Shown here: one piece after another, positions 8,330 through 17,413 of the stretch
Layout of the letters: every line of letters begins with the position of its first letter
Position numbering within the stretch: position 1 is the stretch's first letter
From: Mucilaginibacter sp.
GTDB taxonomy: Bacteria; Bacteroidota; Bacteroidia; Sphingobacteriales; Sphingobacteriaceae
Length of the DNA stretch: 64,000 nt
Direction: 5' to 3'
NCBI GenBank assembly: GCA_030445275.1
Contig: JAUCSE010000104.1
Span: forward strand, 1-64,000
Program-made: the position numbers and the translations under genes
The notes under the pieces: model-generated
Told to the model about the DNA's origin: nothing
The model's database searches: none
The model's input: the letters and a program-made list of their open reading frames with translations, nothing else

Positions 8330-9952
8330 ATGACCATCCATCACCAGATCATTCAATATACCAGTTTACTGGCCATCATTCTGTTCTCGGTTATGCTGGC
8401 ACAAAAACTAAAAATAGCCTATCCAATTTTGCTGGTGCTTATCGGTCTGCCGCTGGGCTTTGTTCCCGGCTTAAAAGGTATTGAAATTGAACCGGACCTA
8501 ATCTTCGCTATCTTCCTGCCGCCATTGCTGTATGAAGCCGCCTGGAACACTTCGTGGAAAGATTTCTGGAAATGGCGCAGGGTTATTTCCAGCTTTGCCG
8601 TTCTAATTGTTATTGTTACCTCCTGTGTTATCGCGTTTGTATCGCATAGCCTTATTCCGGGTTTTACATTGGCTTCCGGCTTTTTATTGGGCAGTATTAT
8701 TTCACCTCCCGATGCGGTTTCGGCTACGGCCATATTAAGAAACATTAAAGTACCTAAAAGGCTCATCACCATAGTTGAGGGCGAAAGCCTCCTGAATGAT
8801 GCCTCCAGTTTGATCATTTTCCGCTTTGCGTTGATAGCAGTAACTACGGGTACCTTTGTATTTAGCCAGGCAGCAACCAATTTTGTAGTGGTAATTGTGA
8901 TGGGTATAGCTACAGGGTTGGCTATCGCCCTGGTTTTTTATGCCATTCACCGTTGGCTGCCCACTACCACCAATATTGATATCATCCTCACCTTTATCAC
9001 CCCTTATGCCATGTATATCATAGCCGAACAATTTCATTTTTCGGGAGTATTGGCTGTGGTGAGCGGGGGATTGTTTCTCTCTGCCCGTCGTCATTCATTT
9101 TTAAGTAATCGCAGCCGGTTGCAGGGCATCAATGTGTGGGAAGCTGTGGCTTTTGTACTCAACGGCTTTGTTTTTTTATTGATCGGGTTGGAGTTCCCGG
9201 TGATCATCAAGGCACTTGGCCCGGGAGGTTTTGGCCCGGCCCTTAAATACAGCCTGATCATTACAGGTGTCCTGATCCTCACCCGCCTGGCCAGCACTTT
9301 TGGCGCTACCATTTTTACCATATTCATTAGCCGCTATATCACAACCGCCGACAGCAGACCTGGCTGGAAAGCGCCATTGCTATTAGGCTGGGCCGGTATG
9401 CGCGGGGTAGTTTCATTAGCCGCCGCGCTCAGCATACCGGTCATACTGCATTCCGGGGCAACATACCCGCAGCGTAACCTCATCTTGTTTGTCACTTTTA
9501 CAGTAATATTGGTTACGCTTGTTTTTCAGGGCTTAACCTTGCCAATCCTTGTTAAATGGGTAAATATGCCCGATCCTGATTACACCGTTTCATTTGAGCA
9601 GCAAAAACAACTGGTCAGGAAAAAGTTGTCAAAACTATCGTTACAGCTGCTCGATGATAAATATGCAAAGCAACTGGCCACCAACGATATGGTAAAATCG
9701 CTTCGCCTCAAGCTGGTTGCCGACATGGAATTACTGAATGATTGGGAAAAAGATAACAGCGCAGAACGTGCTGATGATTTTTACCGCGATTACCTGACCA
9801 TCATAGCCGACCTGATAAACCAACAACGCGACTTACTCAAGACCCTGAATAAAAAAGAGAGCATTAATGATGATATCATCAGGCAGCAACTGGAACTACT
9901 TGATCTGGAAGAAGAAAAGAACCGCCAGCATTTTACCCATAGCGAAAAATAA
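8330..9952 (+). CDS. CPA1-family Na+/H+ antiporter
   Basis: Inner-membrane cation/proton exchanger for pH and Na+ homeostasis. The 540-aa protein has about 12 hydrophobic segments in residues 8-400, the CPA1 motif FLPPLLYEAAW (62-72), SPPDAV (125-130, Asp128) and GESLLNDASS (151-160, with the Asn156-Asp157 pair of the ion site). WAGMRGVVSLAAALSIP near residue 356 is the family's conserved arginine segment. The tail from about 420 is a charged cytoplasmic helical region. It is read rightward, against its neighbours, and converges on the arabinan operon with a 28-bp gap, so it is not part of the sugar pathway. Confidence 0.93.
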   Translation: MTIHHQIIQYTSLLAIILFSVMLAQKLKIAYPILLVLIGLPLGFVPGLKGIEIEPDLIFAIFLPPLLYEAAWNTSWKDFWKWRRVISSFAVLIVIVTSCVIAFVSHSLIPGFTLASGFLLGSIISPPDAVSATAILRNIKVPKRLITIVEGESLLNDASSLIIFRFALIAVTTGTFVFSQAATNFVVVIVMGIATGLAIALVFYAIHRWLPTTTNIDIILTFITPYAMYIIAEQFHFSGVLAVVSGGLFLSARRHSFLSNRSRLQGINVWEAVAFVLNGFVFLLIGLEFPVIIKALGPGGFGPALKYSLIITGVLILTRLASTFGATIFTIFISRYITTADSRPGWKAPLLLGWAGMRGVVSLAAALSIPVILHSGATYPQRNLILFVTFTVILVTLVFQGLTLPILVKWVNMPDPDYTVSFEQQKQLVRKKLSKLSLQLLDDKYAKQLATNDMVKSLRLKLVADMELLNDWEKDNSAERADDFYRDYLTIIADLINQQRDLLKTLNKKESINDDIIRQQLELLDLEEEKNRQHFTHSEK

Positions 9953-9980
9953 ACATGGAATAAATACGCTGTTCTGTTTT

Positions 9981-10979
9981 CTATTTGGCTGGCTTAACAC
10001 CTTCGCTCGTCATGATCACCCTTTTAATGGTACCATCGGCATTGTAATATAAATAATCAATACATACCGAACGGTGAAAGCTACCAGCATCAGCAGCTAA
10101 AGCGCCGTTATGATATATGAAATAGGTTTTCCCCTTAAAATCAATAATAGCCTGGTGATTGGTGTTCGAGTTACCCGCCAGTTCATTGATGATCCCTTTA
10201 TAAACCCAGGGGCCATTAATACTCCTGCTCATGGCGTAGGCTATTTTTTCAGGGAACTCATAAGCATATGATAAATAGTACCAGCCATTCCTTTGGTGTA
10301 CCCACGGAGCCTCGGTGTAGTGCGGTAAAGTAATGGTTTTTATAGGGCCATCAAGCTCGGTCATGTTGCTTTTGAGTTTGGCATAGTAACAAATGCCATT
10401 GCCCCAAAACAGGTAGGCCTGCCCGTCCTTATCAATAATAACCGTTGGGTCAATATCATCCCATGAATGTTTTATGGCTTTGGTCATATCGTTGGCGACC
10501 AAAGCTGTTCCACGGGCATCTTTAAATGGCCCGGTTGGGCTGTCGGCTACGGCTACCCCAATGGCCTTGCCCGGAATAGTTGCATGTTCAACAGCTACAT
10601 ACCAGTAAAATTGGCCATTACGCTCAATCACCTGCGAAGCCCAGGCATCGGCTTTGGCCCAGCTAAAATCTTTAACATTTAACGGCGAGGCGTGTTCCGT
10701 CCAGTTCACCATATCTGTTGACGAAAAGCAGGTCCAGTTATGCATCACATATCCGTTTTCGCCCGTAGTTGCTTCATCATGCCCGGTATACAGGTAAACC
10801 TTATCCTTATAAACCATGGCAGCAGGATCAGCAGTAAACATATGCCTGATTATAGGGTTCCCTGTGGAGTGGATTATGGTATCTGGCTTTACAACAGCAG
10901 CTTTGACCGGGGTTAAACCTCCAGATATAATTACTGCGATAAGGAGTTTTTTCACTGATATTTTCATTTTTTCTACCAT
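9981..10979 (-). CDS. GH43 glycoside hydrolase (arabinofuranosidase/xylosidase type)
   Basis: Last gene of the leftward arabinose operon. A five-bladed propeller GH43 domain fills the protein after a signal peptide (cleavage near VKA, residues 25-27, so probably periplasmic). The three catalytic carboxylates are visible: general base Asp51 in TADPAAM, pKa modulator Asp177 in DDIDPTV, and general acid Glu223 in YTEAPWV. The internal MKISVKK start four codons in gives a cleaner signal. The TADPAAMVYKDKVYLYTGHDE opening differs from the endo-arabinanases nearby and fits an exo-acting alpha-L-arabinofuranosidase or beta-xylosidase. In this context, removal of arabinose side chains is likely. Specificity cannot be fixed from sequence. 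Confidence 0.92.
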   Translation of the reverse strand: MVEKMKISVKKLLIAVIISGGLTPVKAAVVKPDTIIHSTGNPIIRHMFTADPAAMVYKDKVYLYTGHDEATTGENGYVMHNWTCFSSTDMVNWTEHASPLNVKDFSWAKADAWASQVIERNGQFYWYVAVEHATIPGKAIGVAVADSPTGPFKDARGTALVANDMTKAIKHSWDDIDPTVIIDKDGQAYLFWGNGICYYAKLKSNMTELDGPIKTITLPHYTEAPWVHQRNGWYYLSYAYEFPEKIAYAMSRSINGPWVYKGIINELAGNSNTNHQAIIDFKGKTYFIYHNGALAADAGSFHRSVCIDYLYYNADGTIKRVIMTSEGVKPAK

Positions 10980-11074
10980 TATTTAAATTGTCATCCTGAT
11001 TTCTATGATAAATGCAAAGTCAATGCGAAGTCAGACTTGCGAAGCATTATAACAATGACGCGTTTTGATGGCTG

Positions 11075-11155
11075 TGTCATCCTGAGCGATAGCGAAGGAT
11101 CTATTATAAACCATGCATATCTGCAAATAGATGCTTCATTGCATTCAGCATGACA
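11075..11155. repeat. Palindromic repeat family B, copy 1
   Basis: Begins TGTCATCCTGAGC.ATAGCGAAGGATCT and ends with TCAGCATGACA, giving short complementary termini around a variable centre. The same opening occurs at 17248-17353. It lies in the 190-bp gap between two GH43 genes of the arabinose operon, so it would be transcribed as an intercistronic hairpin and may modulate mRNA stability. Confidence 0.75.
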
Positions 11156-11170
11156 AACCTGTATTATTCA

Positions 11171-12181
11171 TTACTGAACTATCACCGGCCATCCGCTATC
11201 CCAGTTCAGTTTTCCAATTCTTAATTTTGATATACCCCTATCTGTGGCATCATAACCGTGAAAAACGATATAATCTGCACCATCAAAAGTGCTTATTCCA
11301 TTATGTCCTACGCCATACCAGTTTTTATCGCCGGCCAGTAAAACAGAGCCGCCACCTTTATTCATGGCTAAACCATCCTTATCCAAATACGGACCCTTTA
11401 AAGTTTCAGAGCGACCAATGATCATTTTATAGGTGCTTTTAGGGCCTTTGCAGCAATAGTCGATAGAGGCAAACAGGTAAAAGTATTTATCATGCTTAAA
11501 AATAAACGGAGCTTCAATCGCGTTGCCACCCGCATCGGCAGGGTTGCCATCAACCGCAGGCAGGTTTTCTGATACCTGCTTCCGGCGGGTAGCAATAGTG
11601 GGTATATGGCTAATATCTTCGGCAACACTTAATCTGTCCTTATTTAGCTTAACCAGTTTCAGCCCATCCCAAAATGAGCCGAACACCAGGTAGGGCGTAC
11701 CATCCTTATCCATAATTAAATTAGGGTCAATAGCGTTCCAGTAGGTTTTTCCGGGGATAGATTGAATGATCTTGCCATGATCAACCCATTTATAGGCGGG
11801 GTCATCAGTATGCAAAGTGGTATTGGTGGCCAGCCCAATAGCTGATGTATTTTTACCAAAAGCAGACACCGAATAAAACAGGTAATACTTCCCCTGATAA
11901 TAGGAAATATCGGGCGCCCAGATATGATTTTTAAAACCCGGGATAGTATCCACCGCCCATTGCGGCGCGTTTTCAAAAACGGGCTTTTCAGCTTTCCAAT
12001 GCATCCTGTCTGCAGACGACCACATGGCTATACCCAGCCCGGTGCAAAAAATATAATACAGGCTATCCTGCTTTATCATCACCGGATCATGTACTGATAT
12101 ATCGGTCTTTAATTCCTGGGCCTGTAAATTAAGACCCAGGAATAATAAAACGGTGGCTAATAAAATATTTTTCAATACCAA
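11171..12181 (-). CDS. GH43 endo-1,5-alpha-L-arabinanase
   Basis: Cleaves the alpha-1,5-arabinan backbone into arabino-oligosaccharides, probably in the periplasm (signal peptide ends near LQAQ, residues 19-22). Catalytic residues are Asp32 (VHDPV), Asp152 (NAIDPNLIMDKDG) and Glu223 (NAIEAPFI). IWAPDISYY (87-95), GSFWDGLKL (168-176) and VGHNGIS with His293, the position of the metal-ligand histidine in this group, are typical of endo-arabinanases. It lies 5 bp downstream of the GH51 gene, so the two are translated together. 336 aa is the expected single-domain length. A product of the SusC-imported arabinan pool is the likely substrate. Confidence 0.92.
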   Translation of the reverse strand: MVLKNILLATVLLFLGLNLQAQELKTDISVHDPVMIKQDSLYYIFCTGLGIAMWSSADRMHWKAEKPVFENAPQWAVDTIPGFKNHIWAPDISYYQGKYYLFYSVSAFGKNTSAIGLATNTTLHTDDPAYKWVDHGKIIQSIPGKTYWNAIDPNLIMDKDGTPYLVFGSFWDGLKLVKLNKDRLSVAEDISHIPTIATRRKQVSENLPAVDGNPADAGGNAIEAPFIFKHDKYFYLFASIDYCCKGPKSTYKMIIGRSETLKGPYLDKDGLAMNKGGGSVLLAGDKNWYGVGHNGISTFDGADYIVFHGYDATDRGISKLRIGKLNWDSGWPVIVQ

Positions 12182-12186
12182 TGCTG

Positions 12187-14169
12187 CTATTTATTTTTCA
12201 ACCTTACTACGTTAAAAGAATAGGGCTCTGCATTCAACTTAAGTACCTTTCCATCAACCTTAATGGTACCTTGAACAGGACTTATTGCCTTTGGATCTGT
12301 CAATGAATTTTCGGCATCTTTTTTATCGCTCCTTAAGGTGATTAACTTAGCCTCCTTTTGATATCCTTTTGACCCATTAATAGCAAAGCTTACATTTTGA
12401 GCCGTAGCGCCACTGTTAACAAACTTGATGATCAACTCGTTGGTGTTTTTATCAAGACTTGCGGTTGCATAACAACCATCCTGCCCGGCTACTGCCTCGT
12501 TGTTTAGCAAAAGCGGCACAACATCCGTCCCTTTGTTTAAGGAGAATAGCTGCTGCACGTAATAATTAGGTGTTCCGTAGGAGTTTAGGTTATCAAACCA
12601 AATAAGGTCTGGTGTCCATTGCCAGCCCTCTACATGGGCAAATAGCGGCGCGTACGAAGCCATGTTAACTACATCGGCGTTACGTTCAAGGCCGGTCATA
12701 AAAGCGGCTTCGGCCAACGCGCATTCCCAGGTATTTTTATTCTTCGGACTTCCCGTGTTAACGCTCTGCGCGGCATACTCACCGGCGAATATCTTAGGGC
12801 CTTTACGGTCATAATTATCATAGCGTTTGGCATTATCCAGGAACCATTTTGGTACGGCATAGTAATGCTCATCTAAAATATCAGCATTTAAGCTGCGAAA
12901 GGTTTTATTTAAAAGGTCAAATTCCGGTCCTTTAGGAGCAGGTCCCAGGGCCGATACGATTTTTATATCAGGGTATTTACCTTTGATAGCTTTGGTAAAA
13001 ACTTTCCAGCGCTCAATATATTGCTCGCCCCATTGCTCGTTGCCTACACCCAGCATCTTCAGGTTAAATGGAGCCGGGTGACCAAGATCAGTACGCAGCT
13101 TACCCCATTTAGTGCTGGCATCGCCGTTAGCAAACTCAATCAGGTCCAACGCGTCCTGCACATATGGATCAAGATCCTTTACATCCACCATTTCGGCTGT
13201 GTTATACTGGCAGGCCATACCGCAATTTAAAATAGGCAGCGGCGAAGCGCCAATATCTTCGGCAGTTAAAAAGTATTCCATAAAGCCCAGGCCAAAGGTT
13301 TGGTAATAATCGGGCGTTAAGCGGTGCTTAAACTCGGTGTTCCAGCGGTTAATGATGTTTTCGCGTTTGTCAATATCGCCAATACTTTTTTTCCATTGAT
13401 AACGGTTGTTCAACTCCCGGCCCTCTACAATACAGCCGCCGGGGAAACGTAAAAATCCGGGTTTCATATCGTCCAGTTTTTGTACTAGATCGGCACGTAA
13501 ACCACCGGGACGGTTTTTCCAGGTATGCTCCGGAAACAGGGAGATCATATCCATATCAATAATCCCCTTGCCGCTCAGCCACACATATAACTGTGCTTTT
13601 TGCACCGTGGCTGTGGCTTTAAACTTCACATTGTACCTTTTCCACTCTTTGTCGGTCGGTGTAAGTTCGGCATTGCCAATCAAGGCGCCATCAGCGCCGT
13701 GCAGCTCAATGGATAGTTTAACATTGGTTTCAGATTCCTGCCGGGCATATAATGAAAAGCTGTACTCCTCATCCTTTTTAATCCCCATCCCCCTGAAACC
13801 TTCATTTGATAAGCCGTAATAGCCCGCATCTGATTTTACATTCACCTTGATAATATGCGGGTTCTCGGGTCTTTCGGCGCTCCGGTTAATTACTTCAATA
13901 GTACCCTCGCCACCATCTTTTTTTTGCTCAGTCCACGCTGCCAACGGTTCGGCAAACTCAAACGAACGATTTTTTACCAGTTCGGCATATACCCCGCCGT
14001 CTGCAGCCATGTTGATATCCTCAAAAAATATCCCGTACATAGTAGATAGTATATGGGCTTTTTCCTGGTTAGCGGTTATGGTATAATTTGTATTTTTTGA
14101 TTGCCCATGCGCAACAGTGAAAGCTCCGGTGGCAGCACAGATCATTAAAAAAGTGTTTTTAATTTTCAT
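12187..14169 (-). CDS. GH51 alpha-L-arabinofuranosidase
   Basis: Exo-enzyme that releases terminal alpha-L-arabinofuranose from arabinan and arabino-oligosaccharides. A signal peptide (to about AHGQ, residue 23) points to the periplasm. A beta-sandwich CBM-like segment sits near residues 85-215. The (beta/alpha)8 domain has RFPGGCIVEG (241-250), the acid/base Glu378 in GVGNEQWG and the nucleophile Glu464 in FAGEYAA. A C-terminal beta-sandwich ends in PYSFNVVRLK, typical of the family. 660 aa matches Bacteroidota GH51 enzymes. It is the first of three consecutive glycosidases in the operon's distal half. Confidence 0.95.
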   Translation of the reverse strand: MKIKNTFLMICAATGAFTVAHGQSKNTNYTITANQEKAHILSTMYGIFFEDINMAADGGVYAELVKNRSFEFAEPLAAWTEQKKDGGEGTIEVINRSAERPENPHIIKVNVKSDAGYYGLSNEGFRGMGIKKDEEYSFSLYARQESETNVKLSIELHGADGALIGNAELTPTDKEWKRYNVKFKATATVQKAQLYVWLSGKGIIDMDMISLFPEHTWKNRPGGLRADLVQKLDDMKPGFLRFPGGCIVEGRELNNRYQWKKSIGDIDKRENIINRWNTEFKHRLTPDYYQTFGLGFMEYFLTAEDIGASPLPILNCGMACQYNTAEMVDVKDLDPYVQDALDLIEFANGDASTKWGKLRTDLGHPAPFNLKMLGVGNEQWGEQYIERWKVFTKAIKGKYPDIKIVSALGPAPKGPEFDLLNKTFRSLNADILDEHYYAVPKWFLDNAKRYDNYDRKGPKIFAGEYAAQSVNTGSPKNKNTWECALAEAAFMTGLERNADVVNMASYAPLFAHVEGWQWTPDLIWFDNLNSYGTPNYYVQQLFSLNKGTDVVPLLLNNEAVAGQDGCYATASLDKNTNELIIKFVNSGATAQNVSFAINGSKGYQKEAKLITLRSDKKDAENSLTDPKAISPVQGTIKVDGKVLKLNAEPYSFNVVRLKNK

Positions 14170-14208
14170 CAGTTTACTTTATTGTTCTTATAAAACACCT
14201 GTACATCA

Positions 14209-15384
14209 TTATTTACTTGAAAACTTATAGACGGTGATGGTATGATACGTTTCACCCGGTTTTAAAACGGTTGATGCAAAAGCAGGCTGGTTTGGCGCAT
14301 CAGGAAAATGCTGGGTCTCCATACAAAAAGCCGAGCGATGACCGTATGCTTTTCCACCTTTTCCATCATTTGTTGCACCGGTTAAAAAATTACCCGAGTA
14401 AAATTGCAGCCCCGGCTCATCAGTATAAACCTCCATGATAATTCCGGTTGCGGCACTGTTAACAATAGCTACAGGGGTATTGGCATCATGCTTGTTCACT
14501 ACAAAATTATGATCATAACCTTTGCCATTTTTCAACTGCTCATCAGTTGTATCAATATCTGCGCCTATGGTTTTAAATTTGGTGAAATCAAATGGCGTTC
14601 CTTTAACAGGTTGTAACTTGCCCGTAGGGATCAAGGTTGTATCAACTGGCAAAAATGCATTGGCATTAATCTGCACCAGGTTATCCAGAATGGTCTTGCT
14701 GCCGGCCCCGTTTAAATTAAAGTAAGCATGATTGGTTAAATTAACAATTGTTTTTTTATCGGTGGTGGCTTTGTATTCAATTTTAAGTGCGTTATCATCA
14801 CTCAGGCTATACAATACCGTAACAGACAAGTTGCCCGGGTAACCATCTTCGCCATCTTTGGATACATAGGTAAGTTCCAGTTCCTGCGCGTTTAGCTGTT
14901 TCGCCGAAAATACTTTGCCATAAAATCCATTAAAACCGCCATGCAGGGTATTTACACCATCGTTAATATCCAGTTGGTAGGCTTTACCATCCAGGCTAAA
15001 TTTACCTTTGGCTATACGGTTGCCGTACCGACCAATAATGGCTCCAAAATAGGGCTCTTTTGGTTTCTGATATCCTTTTAAAGAATCGTACCCTAAAATT
15101 ACATCGGTAGGTTTACCGCTTTTATCAGGCACAACAAGGCTTACCAGCCTGCCACCGTAGTTGGTGATCAAAACGGTGGTATTGTTTTTATTTTTCAACG
15201 TGAACAGGCCCACTTTTTTTCCCTGAACATCCGCGCTAAAACTGGCCGAATCAGGTAGTTTTTGCTCTGCTGATGAAGTTGTATCCTGCCCTGCGGCACC
15301 GTTTGCCGTTGATTTGCTCTTACATGCATTAAACATTACCACAGCGCAACTTATCATCAATAAAAAATTCTGGTTTCTTTTCAT
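14209..15384 (-). CDS. galM: Aldose 1-epimerase (mutarotase), lipoprotein
   Basis: Interconverts alpha and beta anomers of aldoses. Here it probably equilibrates arabinose (or galactose) released in the periplasm before symport. The signal has a lipobox with Cys21 (MFNAC), so the enzyme is membrane-anchored, unlike cytoplasmic GalM of E. coli. Family residues are present: Asn/Arg in GRYGNRIAKG (118-127), His148 (NTLHGG), His219 (LTNHAYFNL) and the general base Glu356 (CMETQHFPDAPN). It follows the symporter gene in the same operon, with a 67-bp gap. Its presence with AraA/B/D supports arabinose as the main sugar handled. Confidence 0.93.
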   Translation of the reverse strand: MKRNQNFLLMISCAVVMFNACKSKSTANGAAGQDTTSSAEQKLPDSASFSADVQGKKVGLFTLKNKNNTTVLITNYGGRLVSLVVPDKSGKPTDVILGYDSLKGYQKPKEPYFGAIIGRYGNRIAKGKFSLDGKAYQLDINDGVNTLHGGFNGFYGKVFSAKQLNAQELELTYVSKDGEDGYPGNLSVTVLYSLSDDNALKIEYKATTDKKTIVNLTNHAYFNLNGAGSKTILDNLVQINANAFLPVDTTLIPTGKLQPVKGTPFDFTKFKTIGADIDTTDEQLKNGKGYDHNFVVNKHDANTPVAIVNSAATGIIMEVYTDEPGLQFYSGNFLTGATNDGKGGKAYGHRSAFCMETQHFPDAPNQPAFASTVLKPGETYHTITVYKFSSK

Positions 15385-15451
15385 AATCTGGTTGTTTACT
15401 TAAAATTGGTTTAACTGAGTATCAATATCTTTTAATGTGCATTTACTCTTA

Positions 15452-17158
15452 TTACCAGAACTTTACGTAAAGCGCAGTAAGCAGTAGCAGCGTTACTATA
15501 ATAAGGGCCAGGGTTGATGGTTCAACCTTAAACATGGTTTTATCAAGCACAAAAGCTTTAGGGTTTATCTTAGGTCCGGCAAAGCTCACCAAAACAATAG
15601 CGATCATGGTGAACAGGAATGATAAGCCCATACAGATGAGGAACGGAATTTCATAACCACCATGCCCGTTAGGGAAGGCTGTATAAAGAAATGTTTCGTG
15701 CCCGAATAATTTAGGGGCGTAATTGTTAAACAACACCGACATCACAAAGCCGGTTATAATGCCGGTAATAGCGGCTGCCCCGGTTGTCCGTTTCCAGAAA
15801 AAGCCCAATATGAATATGGCAAATATCCCCGGACTGATAAAGCCGGTATATTTTTGAATAAATGTAAAACCACCTTCGCCGCCAATACCTAAAAGATCTT
15901 TCCAGGTTAACAGGACAGAAAGCAGCATAGCTACCCCGATAATTATTTTACCCATTAACACCATTCCTTTTTCGTCAGCATCCTTTTTAATGTATTTTTT
16001 GTAGATATCCATCGTAAATATGGTGGATATGCTATTGGCCTTACCAGCCAACGAGGCTACAATGGCCGCGGTTAATGCCGCTATAGAAAGTCCTTTTAGT
16101 CCACTTGGCAAAAATCCCAATACTGCCGAGTAGGCATTATCGGCATTTAAATGGCCGCCGGCATTCATTTCATGTTGCAAACCGCCGTTTTTATATAAAA
16201 CATACGCCGCTATACCGGGCAGGATCACAATTATGGGCATGGCCAGTTTCATTAAACCTGCGAATAAGATACCGGTGCGGGCTGTTTTCAGGTTGGCACC
16301 CAAGGCCCTTTGCGTAATGTACTGGTTACAGCCCCAGTAGTTTAAGTTCACTATCCATTGCCCGGCAAAATACATAGCGATACCCGGCAGCAGCAAATAC
16401 TTATCAATATCGGCCTGTGATGCATTTGGACCTGGCTTGGCCAATATCATTTTAAAATGCTCAGGGCTATCCTTTAACATGGCAGTAAAACCAGCCAAAG
16501 CATCTTTACCCAAACCAAAACGTTCACTAACCAGCGTTAATGCAATATAAGTTGTTGCCAGACCTCCTATAACCAGTACCAAAACCTGTATTACATCTGT
16601 AAAGCCGATAACCTTCATGCCGCCAAGCGCGATAACCAGCGCGAAAACAGCAAGCGCGATAATTATCCAGTGGAAAGTGTTTGGATCGCCACCGGCCAAA
16701 CTATTGATGGCTAATGCCCCCAGGAAAAGTATAGAGGTAAGATTTACAAATACATACAAAAACAGCCAGAAAATGGCCATGATCAAACTAACCGATTGAT
16801 TGTACCTGGTTTCCAGGAACTGGGGCATGGTAAAGATCTTATTTTTAAGATACACCGGGATAAACCATACGGCTACAATAATGAGTGCAATTGCAGCTAC
16901 CCACTCATATGCGGCTACGGCAATACCTACGGTAAATCCCTGGCCACTTGCCCCTATAAATTGCTCCGCCGAAATATTGGAGGCGATAAGCGATGCACCT
17001 ATTGCCCACCAGGTAAGCGAACCTTCGGCAAGGAAAAAGTCATGACTGCCCGATATGCTGGTCTTTTTTTTGCGGCTGTATACCCAATACCCATACCCTG
17101 TCACTACAAAAAAGTAGATGATGAATACAACGTAATCAACGGTAGAAAATTTGTTCAT
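15452..17158 (-). CDS. SSS-family Na+/sugar symporter
   Basis: Inner-membrane sodium:solute symporter of the SGLT type, probably importing L-arabinose into the cytoplasm for AraA. The 568-aa protein has about 14 hydrophobic segments. FFLAEGSLTWWAIGASLIASNISAEQFIG (42-70) contains the family's Na+-site and sugar-site helix, followed by a GYEWVAA-like segment, ITQRALGA (near 280-287) and LPSGLKGLSIAALTAAIVASL (near 355-375). It is the only sugar permease in the arabinose cluster. Specificity for arabinose is inferred from position between araA and the epimerase. Confidence 0.92.
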   Translation of the reverse strand: MNKFSTVDYVVFIIYFFVVTGYGYWVYSRKKKTSISGSHDFFLAEGSLTWWAIGASLIASNISAEQFIGASGQGFTVGIAVAAYEWVAAIALIIVAVWFIPVYLKNKIFTMPQFLETRYNQSVSLIMAIFWLFLYVFVNLTSILFLGALAINSLAGGDPNTFHWIIIALAVFALVIALGGMKVIGFTDVIQVLVLVIGGLATTYIALTLVSERFGLGKDALAGFTAMLKDSPEHFKMILAKPGPNASQADIDKYLLLPGIAMYFAGQWIVNLNYWGCNQYITQRALGANLKTARTGILFAGLMKLAMPIIVILPGIAAYVLYKNGGLQHEMNAGGHLNADNAYSAVLGFLPSGLKGLSIAALTAAIVASLAGKANSISTIFTMDIYKKYIKKDADEKGMVLMGKIIIGVAMLLSVLLTWKDLLGIGGEGGFTFIQKYTGFISPGIFAIFILGFFWKRTTGAAAITGIITGFVMSVLFNNYAPKLFGHETFLYTAFPNGHGGYEIPFLICMGLSFLFTMIAIVLVSFAGPKINPKAFVLDKTMFKVEPSTLALIIVTLLLLTALYVKFW

Positions 17159-17247
17159 AATTTGGTTTGATTGGTTTTAATGTTGTAAAAAAACAGGCAA
17201 CCGGAATCCCATCGTGGGTTGTTTGTTTTTATTGTTTTATTTTAATT

Positions 17248-17353
17248 TGTCATCCTGAGCATAGCGAAGGATCTGTTAACGAACTATTTATGCTGGATAA
17301 TAGATTTTTCACTTCGTTCAAGAGATAGTTCTTCACTATCGTTCAGAATGACA
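17248..17353. repeat. Palindromic repeat family B, copy 2
   Basis: Starts TGTCATCCTGAGCATAGCGA and ends GTTCAGAATGACA. It shares its first 27 or so bases, with one indel, with the copy at 11075-11155. An internal fold pairs GAACTATTTATG-like and AGATAGTTCTTC-like stretches. It occupies the 255-bp gap between araA and the symporter, inside the operon, where a folded mRNA could uncouple expression of the catabolic and transport/hydrolase halves. Confidence 0.75.
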
Positions 17354-17413
17354 TTTTGATTTTTTATTTTGATCCTTTGTCTTTATTCCTTTATCTAAAA
17401 GTCCTTCCTCCTC

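Noticed and set aside
8419..9327. Leftward frames of 78-153 aa opposite the antiporter
   Set aside because: Antisense shadows. The plus-strand frame has the CPA1 motifs and a continuous membrane pattern.
13406..13819. 137-aa rightward frame antisense to GH51
   Set aside because: Shadow of a well-supported gene. The real frame carries the catalytic motifs.
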